A stretch of 64,000 bases of DNA from Roseococcus suduntuyensis (GTDB lineage Bacteria; Pseudomonadota; Alphaproteobacteria; Acetobacterales; Acetobacteraceae): NCBI RefSeq assembly GCF_014196305.1, contig NZ_JACIDJ010000008.1, positions 1 through 64,000 of the forward strand, read 5' to 3'. Each line of letters opens with the position of its first letter. Position 1 is the stretch's first letter. Below, one piece after another: positions 51,886 through 59,374 of this stretch. The position numbers and the translations under genes were made by a program. The notes below the pieces were generated by a model. That model was not told where the DNA came from, ran no database searches, and saw only the letters and a list, made by a program, of their open reading frames with translations.

Positions 51886-53841
51886 ATGTCTGACACAGTA
51901 GGCCGCCTCACAGTCGTCATTGACGCGAAGGTGGCGCAGTTTGAGCAACGGGTAGCCCGCGCCGAGCAACGGCTTCAGGGCTTTTCTCGCAAGGGCGCGC
52001 AGGACGTGCGGAAGGTGGACGAGAGCTTCTTGCAACTCACGAACCGCACCCTTGCCCTGGCACGGGCGATGCCCCTTCTCGGGACGGCAATCGCGGGCGC
52101 CTCTGCCGGCGGGATGCTGGCGATGGTGCAGCGCTCAGTGGAGGCGACCGCGCAGCTTGAAATCCTCGCCACCCGGGCCGGTGTCAGTACGGATGCCTTG
52201 CAGGCGCTGGGCTACGCGGCGGGGCAAGTTGGCTTGCGGCAGGACGACATGCAGGACGGCTTGCAAGAGCTGACCTTGAAGCTTGGCGAAGCCGCGCGGG
52301 GGGAGACGGAGGCCACAGAGGCTTTCACGGCCCTCGGCGTGGCGGTGACAGACACGCAGGGGCGCATCCGCCCGACGGCGGCAGTGCTCACTGATCTTGT
52401 CGCCAAGTTTTCCGAAATGCAGAACCCGGCCGAGCGAGCAGCGGCGGCGGCGCGCATCTTCGGTGATGACCTGGCGGCCCGCATGGTGCCCTTCCTCACG
52501 CAAGGTTCGGCGGCGCTGCGAACCATGGTCGAACGGGCCATCGAATTTGGGAACGTCGCGGACGCGGAGTTGATCGCCAAGGCGCGCGAGGCTTCGACGC
52601 GTATCACGGCGTTGCAGACTTCGTTTTCCGCGCTGGCTCGCAACATGCTGGCCGAGGTGGCGCCTGCTCTCACGACTGTGGCGAACCTGCTGAACAGCAT
52701 CATTGAAGGCGGACGCGGCGCGCCCCGGCTGGCGACGATCCAGGCTCAGGCGGGCCAGCTTGCGGAGACCATCCAGAACCTTGAGGGGCGCCTCGGCGGC
52801 GGCGCCTTGCCGGGCGGGATGCGGAACGTCCTGACGGGGCAGCTTGCGCGGGCACGCGCGGACTTGGAGGCGCTGAACGTTGAAGCGGAGGCGATCAATC
52901 GACGGATCGCGAACGCCCCGGCGCGGGCGGCAGAGGTGTTGAACCCAACAGGGGGCGCCCGGCCCGTCATGCCCGCTGAGGCTGCCTCCGGTGGCCGTGG
53001 GGGCGCCTCTGCCCGCGCGGACGATGCAACTACCCGACGGACGAATGCAGTCATCCAGGCTCAGGAAAACCAACTGCTGTCCGACCGCACGCGCATCCTT
53101 GAGCAGAACCGCACGCCCGAGGAAACCTACATCGCGCGCCTCGAAAGGCTCGGCGAGGTGGTGGCGCGGTTCGAGGGCACGGGCGACGAATTACCGTTGC
53201 CCATGATCCAGGCCGAGGCAATTGACGCTCTGAACGACTACGAGGACGCCATCCGCAGGGCCGGCGGCGCGGCGACTGAAGCGCAACAGGCGCTTCGCAA
53301 GCTGGGCGAGCAGACGGTGATGAACTTCGCCGAGGCCATCGCCGAAGGGCGCAGCCTCCGGGAGGTGGCGCAAGGGCTGCTGAAGGACTTGGGCCGGCTG
53401 TTCCTGCAACAAGCGGTGCAGGGTTCGGGCGTGGGGAAAATCTTCAGCAGCTTCTTTGGCAGTCTGTTCGGTGGAGGTGGCGGCGGTGGTGCCGGCAAAG
53501 TCCCATCCGCCAACGGCAACGTATTCAGCGGCGGGCGCGTGGTGCCCTTCGCCACGGGCGGCGTGGTCAGTGGCGCGATCGCCTTCCCAATGGCCGATGG
53601 CCGCACCGGCTTGATGGGGGAGGCTGGCCCCGAGGCCATCATGCCGCTGACGCGCGGCCCTGGCGGCAAGCTGGGCGTGAAGGCGCAAGGTGGTGGTGCG
53701 CCGGTCGTGATCCACCAGCACATGACCTTCGGCAGCGACGTGAACCGAGCGACGCTGGCGCAGTGGGGCGCAGAGGTGAAGCGTCAGACACTGGCGGCGG
53801 CGCAGGAGACGCGGCGGGAAAGCCGGAGCTTCCTGGCCTAG
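51886..53841 (+). CDS. phage tail tape-measure protein (lambda-type C-terminus)
   Basis: A 651-aa protein. N-terminal helices (AKVAQFEQRVARAEQRLQ), a hydrophobic AMPLLGTAIAGASAGGML stretch near 60, a tape-measure core (STDALQALGYAAGQVG), coiled coil, a glycine hinge (SLFGGGGGGGAG) and the tape-measure C-tail PFATGGVVSG / GLMGEAGPEAIMPLTRG. Such proteins set tail length and help DNA ejection. No other tail, head or packaging gene is in the element, which is unusual. Strong GAAAGGA site precedes the ATG at 51886. It is intact, so it is probably used. Confidence 0.85.
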   Translation: MSDTVGRLTVVIDAKVAQFEQRVARAEQRLQGFSRKGAQDVRKVDESFLQLTNRTLALARAMPLLGTAIAGASAGGMLAMVQRSVEATAQLEILATRAGVSTDALQALGYAAGQVGLRQDDMQDGLQELTLKLGEAARGETEATEAFTALGVAVTDTQGRIRPTAAVLTDLVAKFSEMQNPAERAAAAARIFGDDLAARMVPFLTQGSAALRTMVERAIEFGNVADAELIAKAREASTRITALQTSFSALARNMLAEVAPALTTVANLLNSIIEGGRGAPRLATIQAQAGQLAETIQNLEGRLGGGALPGGMRNVLTGQLARARADLEALNVEAEAINRRIANAPARAAEVLNPTGGARPVMPAEAASGGRGGASARADDATTRRTNAVIQAQENQLLSDRTRILEQNRTPEETYIARLERLGEVVARFEGTGDELPLPMIQAEAIDALNDYEDAIRRAGGAATEAQQALRKLGEQTVMNFAEAIAEGRSLREVAQGLLKDLGRLFLQQAVQGSGVGKIFSSFFGSLFGGGGGGGAGKVPSANGNVFSGGRVVPFATGGVVSGAIAFPMADGRTGLMGEAGPEAIMPLTRGPGGKLGVKAQGGGAPVVIHQHMTFGSDVNRATLAQWGAEVKRQTLAAAQETRRESRSFLA

Positions 53842-54563
53842 ACTTGTGGCACGAAGCTGACGCCATCTGAGCGGGCGCTGTTCACGCGGCGCCGCAAGGA
53901 GATTTACGAGGCGTTGCACCCGGAGACGCGCAACGGCGCAAACCAGCACACGAGGGTCGGCCAAATTGGCCAAGCCTTTGCAGACGACACCGCAGAGAAG
54001 ACCGGCGTCGCAGCCCGCACCATTCGCCGCGACGCCACGCGCGGCGAGCGGCTTGTTGAAGAGAAGGTGGCCCACGGTGGGCCACCTTTGCCGGGGGGCC
54101 ACATTGATGAGTGGCGGCGGCTGACCGTGGAGAAGGTGGGTGCAGCTTGCACCCACCTTGGGGGGGTTCAGCCAGCAGAGCGCGGCATCAAGAAGACAGC
54201 CGATGCGTTGGGGGTTTCGGAGGACACGGTGAAGCGCGCCACGCGCATCGCCGCCCTTCCCCAGGACGTGCGCGACACCGCGCGAGCAGAGGACTGGTCG
54301 CAGTCACGGCTGTTGCAGGCTGCGCGGCCCACGCCCAAGGCGCCGCCAATCGCACCCGATCCGCTGGAAGAAGAGCAGGCCATTGAGGCTCAGGTGAAGC
54401 GCCTCATGGCCGCCTGGAACGCTGCCGGACCTGATGCACGCGCGGCGAACGGCTTGGCGAGGATGTTCTCCAGCAGGTGCGCGGGACCGAGTTGGACAAT
54501 GGCGTGGTGCTGGATTGGTTGGCGCAGGCGGAAGCGCTTCCTAACCCAGTTGATCTTAACTGA
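53842..54563 (+). pseudogene. ParB-like protein remnant, 5'-truncated and frameshifted
   Basis: Directly after the TAG of the tape-measure gene and in the same frame, codons read LTPSERALFTRRRKEIYEAL, the middle of ParB-like proteins, then HTH-type TGVAARTIRRDATRGE and GVSEDTVKRATRIAALP. The ParB nuclease-like N-domain is missing and no start codon fits. Near 54440 the reading frame slips: the following frame continues as LGEDVLQQVRG and DNGVVLDWLAQAEALPNP, ending at TGA 54561-54563. A TTG-started frame (53914-54672) exists but its last 70 residues are shadow. Deletion joined two modules here. Confidence 0.7.
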
Positions 54564-54804
54564 GCTTGGCTGGGCTCCCGGCGACCATCGCCAGCTTCTG
54601 CGCCGCGAGCTTCAACAGCTCAGCGCAGAGCGGAAGACCGCCCTGTTCGGCATGCCGTGCCGAAGCCAATAGGCTGTCCACCAGGGCTTGCTTTTCCGCG
54701 CCCTTCCGGTCATCGCCCCGCGCGGACCTGGAAGACTCCAAGCCGCCCGCATGAACCATTAGAGTGGGAGGGCTGTGCGGGTCGCTGGCTCGGTATGCGG
54801 GCAT
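54556..54804 (-). CDS. small hypothetical protein
   Basis: An 82-aa protein with a helical, amphipathic C-half (ALVDSLLASARHAEQGG, LCAELLKLAAQKLAMVAG). The ATG at 54804 has GGAGAC four bases upstream. It runs opposite to the neighbouring remnant and overlaps its last bases. No family recognised. Confidence 0.45.
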   Translation of the reverse strand: MPAYRASDPHSPPTLMVHAGGLESSRSARGDDRKGAEKQALVDSLLASARHAEQGGLPLCAELLKLAAQKLAMVAGSPAKLS

Positions 54805-55050
54805 GGTGTCTCCGGCAAGGTTTGCATCTAAGTCAATTTTTCATCTTCACGCTGTTTGGAATACAACCGGGAATTTGTCACTCTCCCCCTATGCGAGTAA
54901 CGCCGATTTAATTAGCTGTCCGGATCCGAAATGGCCCTTATGGTCCCCAGAATCGACGCGCCGAGGCATTCTACGGTTGAGTGCTTTCGTAAGACTTCTC
55001 CGATAGCCTACTAAAGGCGCGGGATTCTTTTTTTGAGGGAGCAAGGGGTT

Positions 55051-55260
55051 GTGGATGCGCAAGAATATATACGCGGGATCCTTCGGGCCGCCCTTCATGA
55101 ATCTTTGGCAAAGTCGTCCAATAGCGAGGATGCATTTGCAAGACTTGAACGGGAACTCTCTGAATGGGCAGCTCAAAATACTGGAGTGCCCCAGGATACC
55201 ATATTAGCAATGTTGAGGCAGATCATAGAAGAAGAGCGCGCGAAGCGCGGTGATCGCTGA
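55051..55260 (+). CDS. small helical protein in an AT-rich patch
   Basis: A 69-aa helical protein (EYIRGILRAALHESLAKSS; LSEWAAQNTGVPQDTILAML). Base composition is clearly more AT-rich than nearly all other genes in the window, as is the 54830-55030 stretch before it, which suggests a separate, recent origin. GTG at 55051 follows GAGGGAG with 8-9 base spacing; a TTG at 55033 is possible. Function unknown. Confidence 0.55.
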   Translation: MDAQEYIRGILRAALHESLAKSSNSEDAFARLERELSEWAAQNTGVPQDTILAMLRQIIEEERAKRGDR

Positions 55261-55301
55261 AAATTGGGCAAAATCAAGCAGAGCCTATTAACGGGACCGC
55301 T

Positions 55302-55658
55302 TCAACCCGCCTGCCAGGGCCGTTCTATGCATTCGCGCCAGCCCGTTGCTCCGTAAGGCAGTCCCTGGGCATGGCATAAGGCAAGCCGCAGGCTCGCAGC
55401 ATCCATGAACCGGGAGAGATGCAGCAAAAGGCGGTGAAGCTCCGCATCGGACAACCGTCGCCCGGGAAGCCCGTCAGCATCTACCGGAATAGGCTGCCCA
55501 TCGTCACCGAGAACCCCATACAACAGGCCCAGCGGCACTGAAGTCGTCAGGGCGGCCGACCCACCGCTCATGGAAATTGCTGCAACGAGCATCACGCAAC
55601 GCAGCGCCCGGGCCACGCAAAGCGCCCCGCTGCCAATCACGAGGCGAGGGGTTCCCAT
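55302..55658 (-). CDS. hypothetical protein
   Basis: A 118-aa protein with a hydrophobic N-terminal part (ALRCVMLVAAISMSGGSAAL) that might be a signal or membrane anchor, and a C-half reading LSDAELHRLLLHLSRFMDAA in part. No family recognised. It overlaps the previous leftward gene by 22 bases, so the two probably share a transcript. ATG at 55658 has no clear ribosome site. Confidence 0.5.
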   Translation of the reverse strand: MGTPRLVIGSGALCVARALRCVMLVAAISMSGGSAALTTSVPLGLLYGVLGDDGQPIPVDADGLPGRRLSDAELHRLLLHLSRFMDAASLRLALCHAQGLPYGATGWRECIERPWQAG

Positions 55659-55885
55659 CCGGGCAGGATTTCTGGGCGCTGGAAAGGGGCCAGCAGCACG
55701 GCCCTTTCGACCCGTATCTCACTTCTGCCCGGCCCTGTGACGCTCACGGTGCCGATTGTAAACTGGTCGGTGATGGTTGAGGCGGCTCCGAACAGGTGAA
55801 CCTCAAAGACTGGCCGACCATCATCAGGTATCTCAGCACGGCCGAGCAGGCGGTTTTCGCCGTTTTCGCTGCGGTAAACTTTCAT
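55637..55885 (-). CDS. small hypothetical protein
   Basis: An 82-aa beta-rich protein (MKVYRSENGENRLLGRAEI; STITDQFTIGTVSVTGPG) of unknown function. The ATG at 55885 gives a compact domain; an ATG at 55984 would add 33 residues. It lies on the minus strand and is coupled with the 118-aa gene downstream. Confidence 0.5.
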   Translation of the reverse strand: MKVYRSENGENRLLGRAEIPDDGRPVFEVHLFGAASTITDQFTIGTVSVTGPGRSEIRVERAVLLAPFQRPEILPGWEPLAS

Positions 55886-56088
55886 CTCTGACCCAGGGGT
55901 TGTCCCAGGCGAGGTTAGTCCAACTCCCCACCCATGGCGCAAGCCTTCGACGGAGACGCCGCAAAACCTGTCAGATACGGACATGCCGGGCTTACTTCAT
56001 GTGATCGCTGCGAGCGATGACCGCTTGCTACCCATGAAGCGGCTCGCCACCCTCCCGACCTCATGCAAAGGGGGAGCGGGATAGCGCG

Positions 56089-56514
56089 ATGAGCACGCAT
56101 GGCGGCATGCCGTCGCCCCCTCCGTTGGCGGGCATTCAGCAGAACCAAATCCGCGCCGCCGCGCGGGCCTACCGCGCCGCGATGACGGAAGGCGACTCTG
56201 ACGGCCCCGCGAGGCGCCGGGCAATCACCGCCTATATTGCCGCCGGAGGTAACACCGAAACAGCCTTCACGGACGTAGCCCGAATCATCGCCCGCGTGGC
56301 GAGCGACCATGGCGAATGGTTCTGGCGACCCGTCATGGAGCGGTTGGAACGTGAGGAATACGCCATGCGGAAGCTGGGATGGTGGCCTGGCCCTCGCGCC
56401 TGGGACGAGCGGCGGCGCGTCGCGGAAGCGGCGGTGGCGCGGGTGTTCGGGAATAAGGCCGCCTGCGGCCCTGACATGGCCGGGCAGCCCGGCTCGCCCC
56501 CTCAGCCCGAGTGA
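56089..56514 (+). CDS. hypothetical cargo protein (intact paralog)
   Basis: A 141-aa protein of unknown function with a conserved core DHGEWFWRPVMERLEREEYA, then AMRKLGWWPGPRAWDERRR and EAAVARVF. A decayed paralog with the same core lies at 58719-59087 on the other strand, so the family is typical of this element and was duplicated. ATG at 56089 follows a GGGGGAG-rich leader. No catalytic pattern is evident. Confidence 0.7.
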   Translation: MSTHGGMPSPPPLAGIQQNQIRAAARAYRAAMTEGDSDGPARRRAITAYIAAGGNTETAFTDVARIIARVASDHGEWFWRPVMERLEREEYAMRKLGWWPGPRAWDERRRVAEAAVARVFGNKAACGPDMAGQPGSPPQPE

Positions 56515-56568
56515 ACCGCCGCGCTGCCTTCCATTGCCGTGCGGCGCGGTCTGAGTGACCCTTGAGGC

Positions 56569-57225
56569 ATGTGCAACGCCTACTCCATGACGAAGAGCCA
56601 GCAGGCCATCCGCGACATTGCGCGCGTGATGCGCGACGGGTTGGGCAATCTGCCGCCTATGCCTGGCATCTACCCTGACTATGCCGCGCCCATCGTCCGG
56701 AACGGCGTGGACGGGCGGGAGCTGGTCTATGCGCGCTGGGGTATGCCCTCGCCGGCCTTTGCCCTGAAGGGCCGCAAGACGGACCCGGGCGTGACCAACA
56801 TCCGCAACACGAAGTCGCCCCACTGGCGCCGCTGGCTCGGCGTGGAAAGTCGGTGCGTGGTGCCGTTCACCAGCTTCGCCGAGAACGAGGTGTTGCCGGA
56901 TGGATCGCGGCCCCCCGTCTGGTTTGCGCTGGCGGAGGGCCGCCCTCTGGCCTTCTTCGCGGGCGTGTGGACGCGCTGGACCTCTGTCCGGAAGTTGAAG
57001 GAAGGCGAGACGACGAACGACCTGTTCGCCTTCCTGACGACCGAGCCGAACGCCGAAGTTGGCGCCGTCCACCCGAAGGCCATGCCGGTGATCCTGACGA
57101 CGCCGGAGGAGGTGGACCTCTGGCTTACAGCCCCGACCGCCGAGGCCATGGCCCTTCAGCGGCCCTTGCCGGATGGCGCACTGAAGGTGGTGGCGCGGGG
57201 CGGGAAGCAGGATGGGGAACCGTAG
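56569..57225 (+). CDS. SRAP / YedK-like SOS-associated protein
   Basis: A 218-aa SRAP protein. After removal of Met1 the catalytic Cys2 (MCNAYS) would bond covalently to abasic sites in single-stranded DNA and protect forks. Other family positions are seen: TNIRNT, the glutamate in SFAENE (where many have a GFYEW-type sequence) and HPKAMPVIL with the conserved histidine. Mobile elements often carry SRAP genes. It may protect replicating element DNA; that is inference. Short 55-base gap after the previous gene. Confidence 0.9.
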   Translation: MCNAYSMTKSQQAIRDIARVMRDGLGNLPPMPGIYPDYAAPIVRNGVDGRELVYARWGMPSPAFALKGRKTDPGVTNIRNTKSPHWRRWLGVESRCVVPFTSFAENEVLPDGSRPPVWFALAEGRPLAFFAGVWTRWTSVRKLKEGETTNDLFAFLTTEPNAEVGAVHPKAMPVILTTPEEVDLWLTAPTAEAMALQRPLPDGALKVVARGGKQDGEP

Positions 57226-57287
57226 CCCCCCTCCGGAGCCGATCTACGCTGAAGCACACAAAAAAATGTTTGTCCGAAGGAAACCGC

Positions 57288-57316
57288 TTGCACCTACTAA
57301 GTGTTTCACTTAGCAT
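57288..57316 (+). promoter_or_regulatory. toxin-antitoxin promoter with palindromic operator
   Basis: -35 TTGCAC (57288-57293), 17-base spacer, -10 TAGCAT (57311-57316). The spacer holds the perfect palindrome CTAAGTG-TTT-CACTTAG (57297-57313), overlapping the -10. This is a likely operator where the XRE antitoxin represses its own operon. The predicted transcription start falls at or next to the toxin ATG (57323). Confidence 0.65.
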
Positions 57317-57322
57317 CTGCAT

Positions 57323-57682
57323 ATGCACACAGTCTGCGAACTCTTCTCCTTCCGGCGCGCCGCCAAGGATGCGGGAATGGACGCAGATGAGGTAGAGCGG
57401 CTGGTTACGTATCTAGCAGGCAACCCTCAAGCTGGCGACGTGATCGAAGGAACTGGAGGCTGTCGGAAGGTTCGGTTTGCTAGACCCGGAAAAGGGAAAA
57501 GCGGCGGATATCGGACAGTCACCTTTTACACAGGCCCAAATATTCCGGTCTTCTTACTCACCGTTTTTGCAAAGGGGGAGAAGGTTAATCTCTCCAAGGC
57601 TGAGCGAAACGATCTCGCCGCCATGACGGGGGAGTTAGTGGAGGAGTACCGCAACCGCGTAAGGAAAGTGAACACAAGATGA
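57323..57682 (+). CDS. RelE/HigB-type toxin
   Basis: A 119-aa toxin of the RelE/ParE superfamily. Conserved: GDVIEGTGGCRKVRFARPGKG in part, GGYRTVTFYTG, and VFLLTVFAKGEKVNLSKAER in part. Members usually cut mRNA at the ribosome and stop growth. There is no ribosome site and the ATG lies about 6 bases after the -10 box, so the message may be leaderless. Its stop overlaps the antitoxin start by 4 bases. It is more AT-rich than the core genes. Confidence 0.88.
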   Translation: MHTVCELFSFRRAAKDAGMDADEVERLVTYLAGNPQAGDVIEGTGGCRKVRFARPGKGKSGGYRTVTFYTGPNIPVFLLTVFAKGEKVNLSKAERNDLAAMTGELVEEYRNRVRKVNTR

Positions 57683-57975
57683 GCAAGAAGGCTTTCGGCA
57701 AGATCGCGGAGGGGCTCCGCGAGGCCCTGGCGGTCGCCCGGCACGAAACCAGCCCTGCACGTCTGCATGTTCCGCCCGAGATGGACGTGCGCGCCATTCG
57801 TTCGAAGACCGGGCTATCCCAGGAGGGCTTTGCCCAATCCTTTGGTTTCACCGTTCATCAGGTGCGCCAATGGGAGCAGGGGCGAAACCGCCCCACCGGG
57901 GCCATGCGAGCTTATCTTATGGCGATTGAGCGCAACCCGGCGACCATACTTGATCTGCTGCGGGAAGCGGCATGA
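57679..57975 (+). CDS. XRE-family antitoxin
   Basis: A 98-aa DNA-binding antitoxin. The N-half (MSKKAFGKIAEGLREALAVA) likely covers the toxin; the C-half is an XRE helix-turn-helix (IRSKTGLSQEGFAQSFGFTVHQVRQWEQGRNRP in part). It would bind the palindrome upstream of the toxin. Toxin-first order resembles higBA. Overlaps the toxin stop by 4 bases. Confidence 0.9.
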   Translation: MSKKAFGKIAEGLREALAVARHETSPARLHVPPEMDVRAIRSKTGLSQEGFAQSFGFTVHQVRQWEQGRNRPTGAMRAYLMAIERNPATILDLLREAA

Positions 57976-58014
57976 GGGCAATCACCTGCTAATCCCGCGA
58001 TGGGTTTGAGAATT

Positions 58015-58042
58015 GATGCGGCGCCCACCGGGGCACCGCATC
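58015..58042. repeat. hairpin after the antitoxin gene
   Basis: GATGCGG (58015-58021) pairs with CCGCATC (58036-58042), with an inner GCCC/GGGC pairing. It lies 40 bases after the antitoxin stop, with no T-tract. It may mark the end of the operon between converging transcripts. Confidence 0.4.
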
Positions 58043-58176
58043 CGTCCTGCCCGTGGCTGGCAGCCCACTCAGCCAACGGTTTGAGGAATTCCACGCTTCA
58101 AGCTTTCGATACGCCAATATCCCCCCCAAAGCCGATGGCGTACATCGGAGGAGCGCCCGACACCGCGCCGGACAGG

Positions 58177-58569
58177 TTACTTCACCGCAGAACCGTCCTG
58201 ACGGATGCTCAAACGAGCCACTTCCAGTTCTGGTATTTGGAGGCCCCGCCCTGTGTAGGCGGCCGTGAGGTAGTCTCGCGAACGGTCGCTAGTCCAAGGG
58301 CCAATTGCCTGATCGCATTCGACGAAAATTTCCTGAACTTTGCCGACCGGTACCGGCTGACCACTGCGGGCGTAGCCCTCTGTGGAAGGGTACTTCAAGC
58401 GCCACCATACCTGCCTAACAATCAAATCTTCGCCATATGGGTCGGGCGTGTCGGGTCGCTGGACAGATAGGTAATCCCCAACGGCAGGGATCTGTGGCAA
58501 GTCGAAATCAATGGAGTAGTCGGGGCTCAAGCGCCCCACTTCACGTACCACAACGGTAACTCGGATCAT
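58177..58569 (-). CDS. hypothetical protein
   Basis: A 130-aa, beta-rich protein of unknown function, starting MIRVTVVVREVGRLSPDYS, with IPAVGDYLSVQRP and a VRQVWWRLKYPS segment. ATG at 58569 has AAGGAG about 10 bases upstream. It converges with the toxin-antitoxin pair and is moderately AT-rich. The upstream in-frame extension to 58620 has no ribosome site. Confidence 0.55.
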   Translation of the reverse strand: MIRVTVVVREVGRLSPDYSIDFDLPQIPAVGDYLSVQRPDTPDPYGEDLIVRQVWWRLKYPSTEGYARSGQPVPVGKVQEIFVECDQAIGPWTSDRSRDYLTAAYTGRGLQIPELEVARLSIRQDGSAVK

Positions 58570-58718
58570 CTGAGCGCATCTCCTTGCAATGAGGGCTGCC
58601 GCGTGCGGCCCGCGAATCACTCATCTGGCCGCCGTGATCAAGTTACGTTTATTGCCTCGAACAGCAACTTCTAAGTGAATTAGGTTGGGACAAGTCGCCC
58701 CTAGCACGGGGGTGCTCG

Positions 58719-59087
58719 TCACTCCGGCCTGTCGCCAAACACGCGCGCCACGGCTTCCTCCGCCATGCGGCGCCGTTCATCCCAAGCAAGCGCGCCGGGC
58801 CTCCATCCAAGCTTCCGCATGGCCGCATCCTCCCGGTCCTACCGTTCCCGGACTGGCCGCCAGAACCATTCGCCATGGTCTGCGGCCACGCCGGCAATGA
58901 TGCGGGTAACATCCTTCTACGCTGCATTAGGATTGCCGCCAGCCTCGATGTCGGCCGCGACTGCACGGGCGCTGGCCTCGCGGGCCTGGCACCCCTCTAC
59001 CATTGTGGCGCGGTAGGCGAGGGCAACGGCGCGGATGCGTTCGCACTGGTAATGGCGGAGCGCGGTGGGGCTTGGCATTCCACCCAC
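58719..59087 (-). pseudogene. decayed paralog of the 56089-56514 gene (two amber stops)
   Basis: Reading the minus strand from GTG 59087 to TGA 58719-58721 in one frame gives GGMPSPTALRHYQ, AGVAADHGEWFWRPVRER, AMRKLGWRPGALAWDERRR and EEAVARVFGDRPE, matching the intact protein along its length. Two TAG codons interrupt it (complement of 58917-58919 and 58839-58841), at the places of Phe and Leu codons in the intact copy. There is no frameshift. Confidence 0.8.
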
Positions 59088-59123
59088 GGCATTGCCTCGC
59101 GTTCCGCGCTGCCTGAGCTACTT

Positions 59124-59144
59124 TGGACCCCCGGTGGACCCCCG
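59124..59144 (+). promoter_or_regulatory. integrase arm-type sites, right
   Basis: Two tandem TGGACCCCCG copies (59124-59133, 59135-59144), same orientation and spacing as the pair at 44248-44268, 13 bases inside the right attachment repeat. Confidence 0.6.
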
Positions 59145-59156
59145 AGTTGGGAAGGG

Positions 59157-59208
59157 TGGTGCCGACGGCGAGAATCGAACTCGCGACCTACCGATTACGA
59201 ATCGGTTG
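59157..59208. repeat. right attachment repeat
   Basis: 52 bases identical to 44083-44134. It forms the 3' part of the complete tRNA-Thr gene, including CCA, T-arm, variable region and anticodon arm, so integration leaves the tRNA intact. Confidence 0.95.
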
Positions 59209-59231
59209 CACTACCGCTGTGCTACGTCGGC
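59157..59231 (-). tRNA. tRNA-Thr(CGT)
   Basis: Read on the minus strand from 59231: acceptor GCCGACG pairs with CGTCGGC, D-arm GCAC/GTGC, anticodon stem ACCGA/TCGGT with loop TTCGTAA (anticodon CGT), T-arm GCGAG/CTCGC, discriminator A and encoded CCA (complement of 59157-59159). It is the integration target of the element. Confidence 0.97.
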
Positions 59232-59374
59232 CCAGGCCTGCGGCGGAAAAGGCTCCGCGGCACGGACGGCCCGCTCTTAGCCCCGCCGCGCCGCCCGCGC
59301 AACCGGGCTTGCCTCAATGATCCAAGGCGCCATCTGCATTGCGCGCAATTCCGCGCCCCGTGCTACCAGCGGCC

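Larger units (their letters stand above)
44083..59208. mobile_element. integrated element at tRNA-Thr(CGT), about 15.1 kb
   Basis: Two identical 52-bp copies (44083-44134, 59157-59208) lie 15,074 bases apart; the right copy is the 3' half of an intact tRNA-Thr gene. Between them are an integrase next to the left end, arm-type repeats at both ends, an AlpA-like regulator, a RepB-primase/DUF3987 protein, a candidate origin, a tape-measure protein, toxin-antitoxin and SRAP genes and several unknown genes. No terminase, capsid, portal or conjugation genes were found. It looks like a genomic island or phage satellite. Confidence 0.92.

Noticed and set aside
53914-54672. Intact 252-codon ParB-like gene from a TTG start
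   Set aside because: The start lies in the middle of the conserved domain and the last third is out of frame relative to the family; better explained as a remnant.
58000-58470. A 156-codon + strand frame after the antitoxin
   Set aside because: It is antisense to the better supported 58177-58569 gene, has no ribosome site and starts in a hairpin region.
44083-59208. Complete prophage
   Set aside because: No terminase, portal, capsid, head-tail or lysis genes were found; only one tail protein is present.
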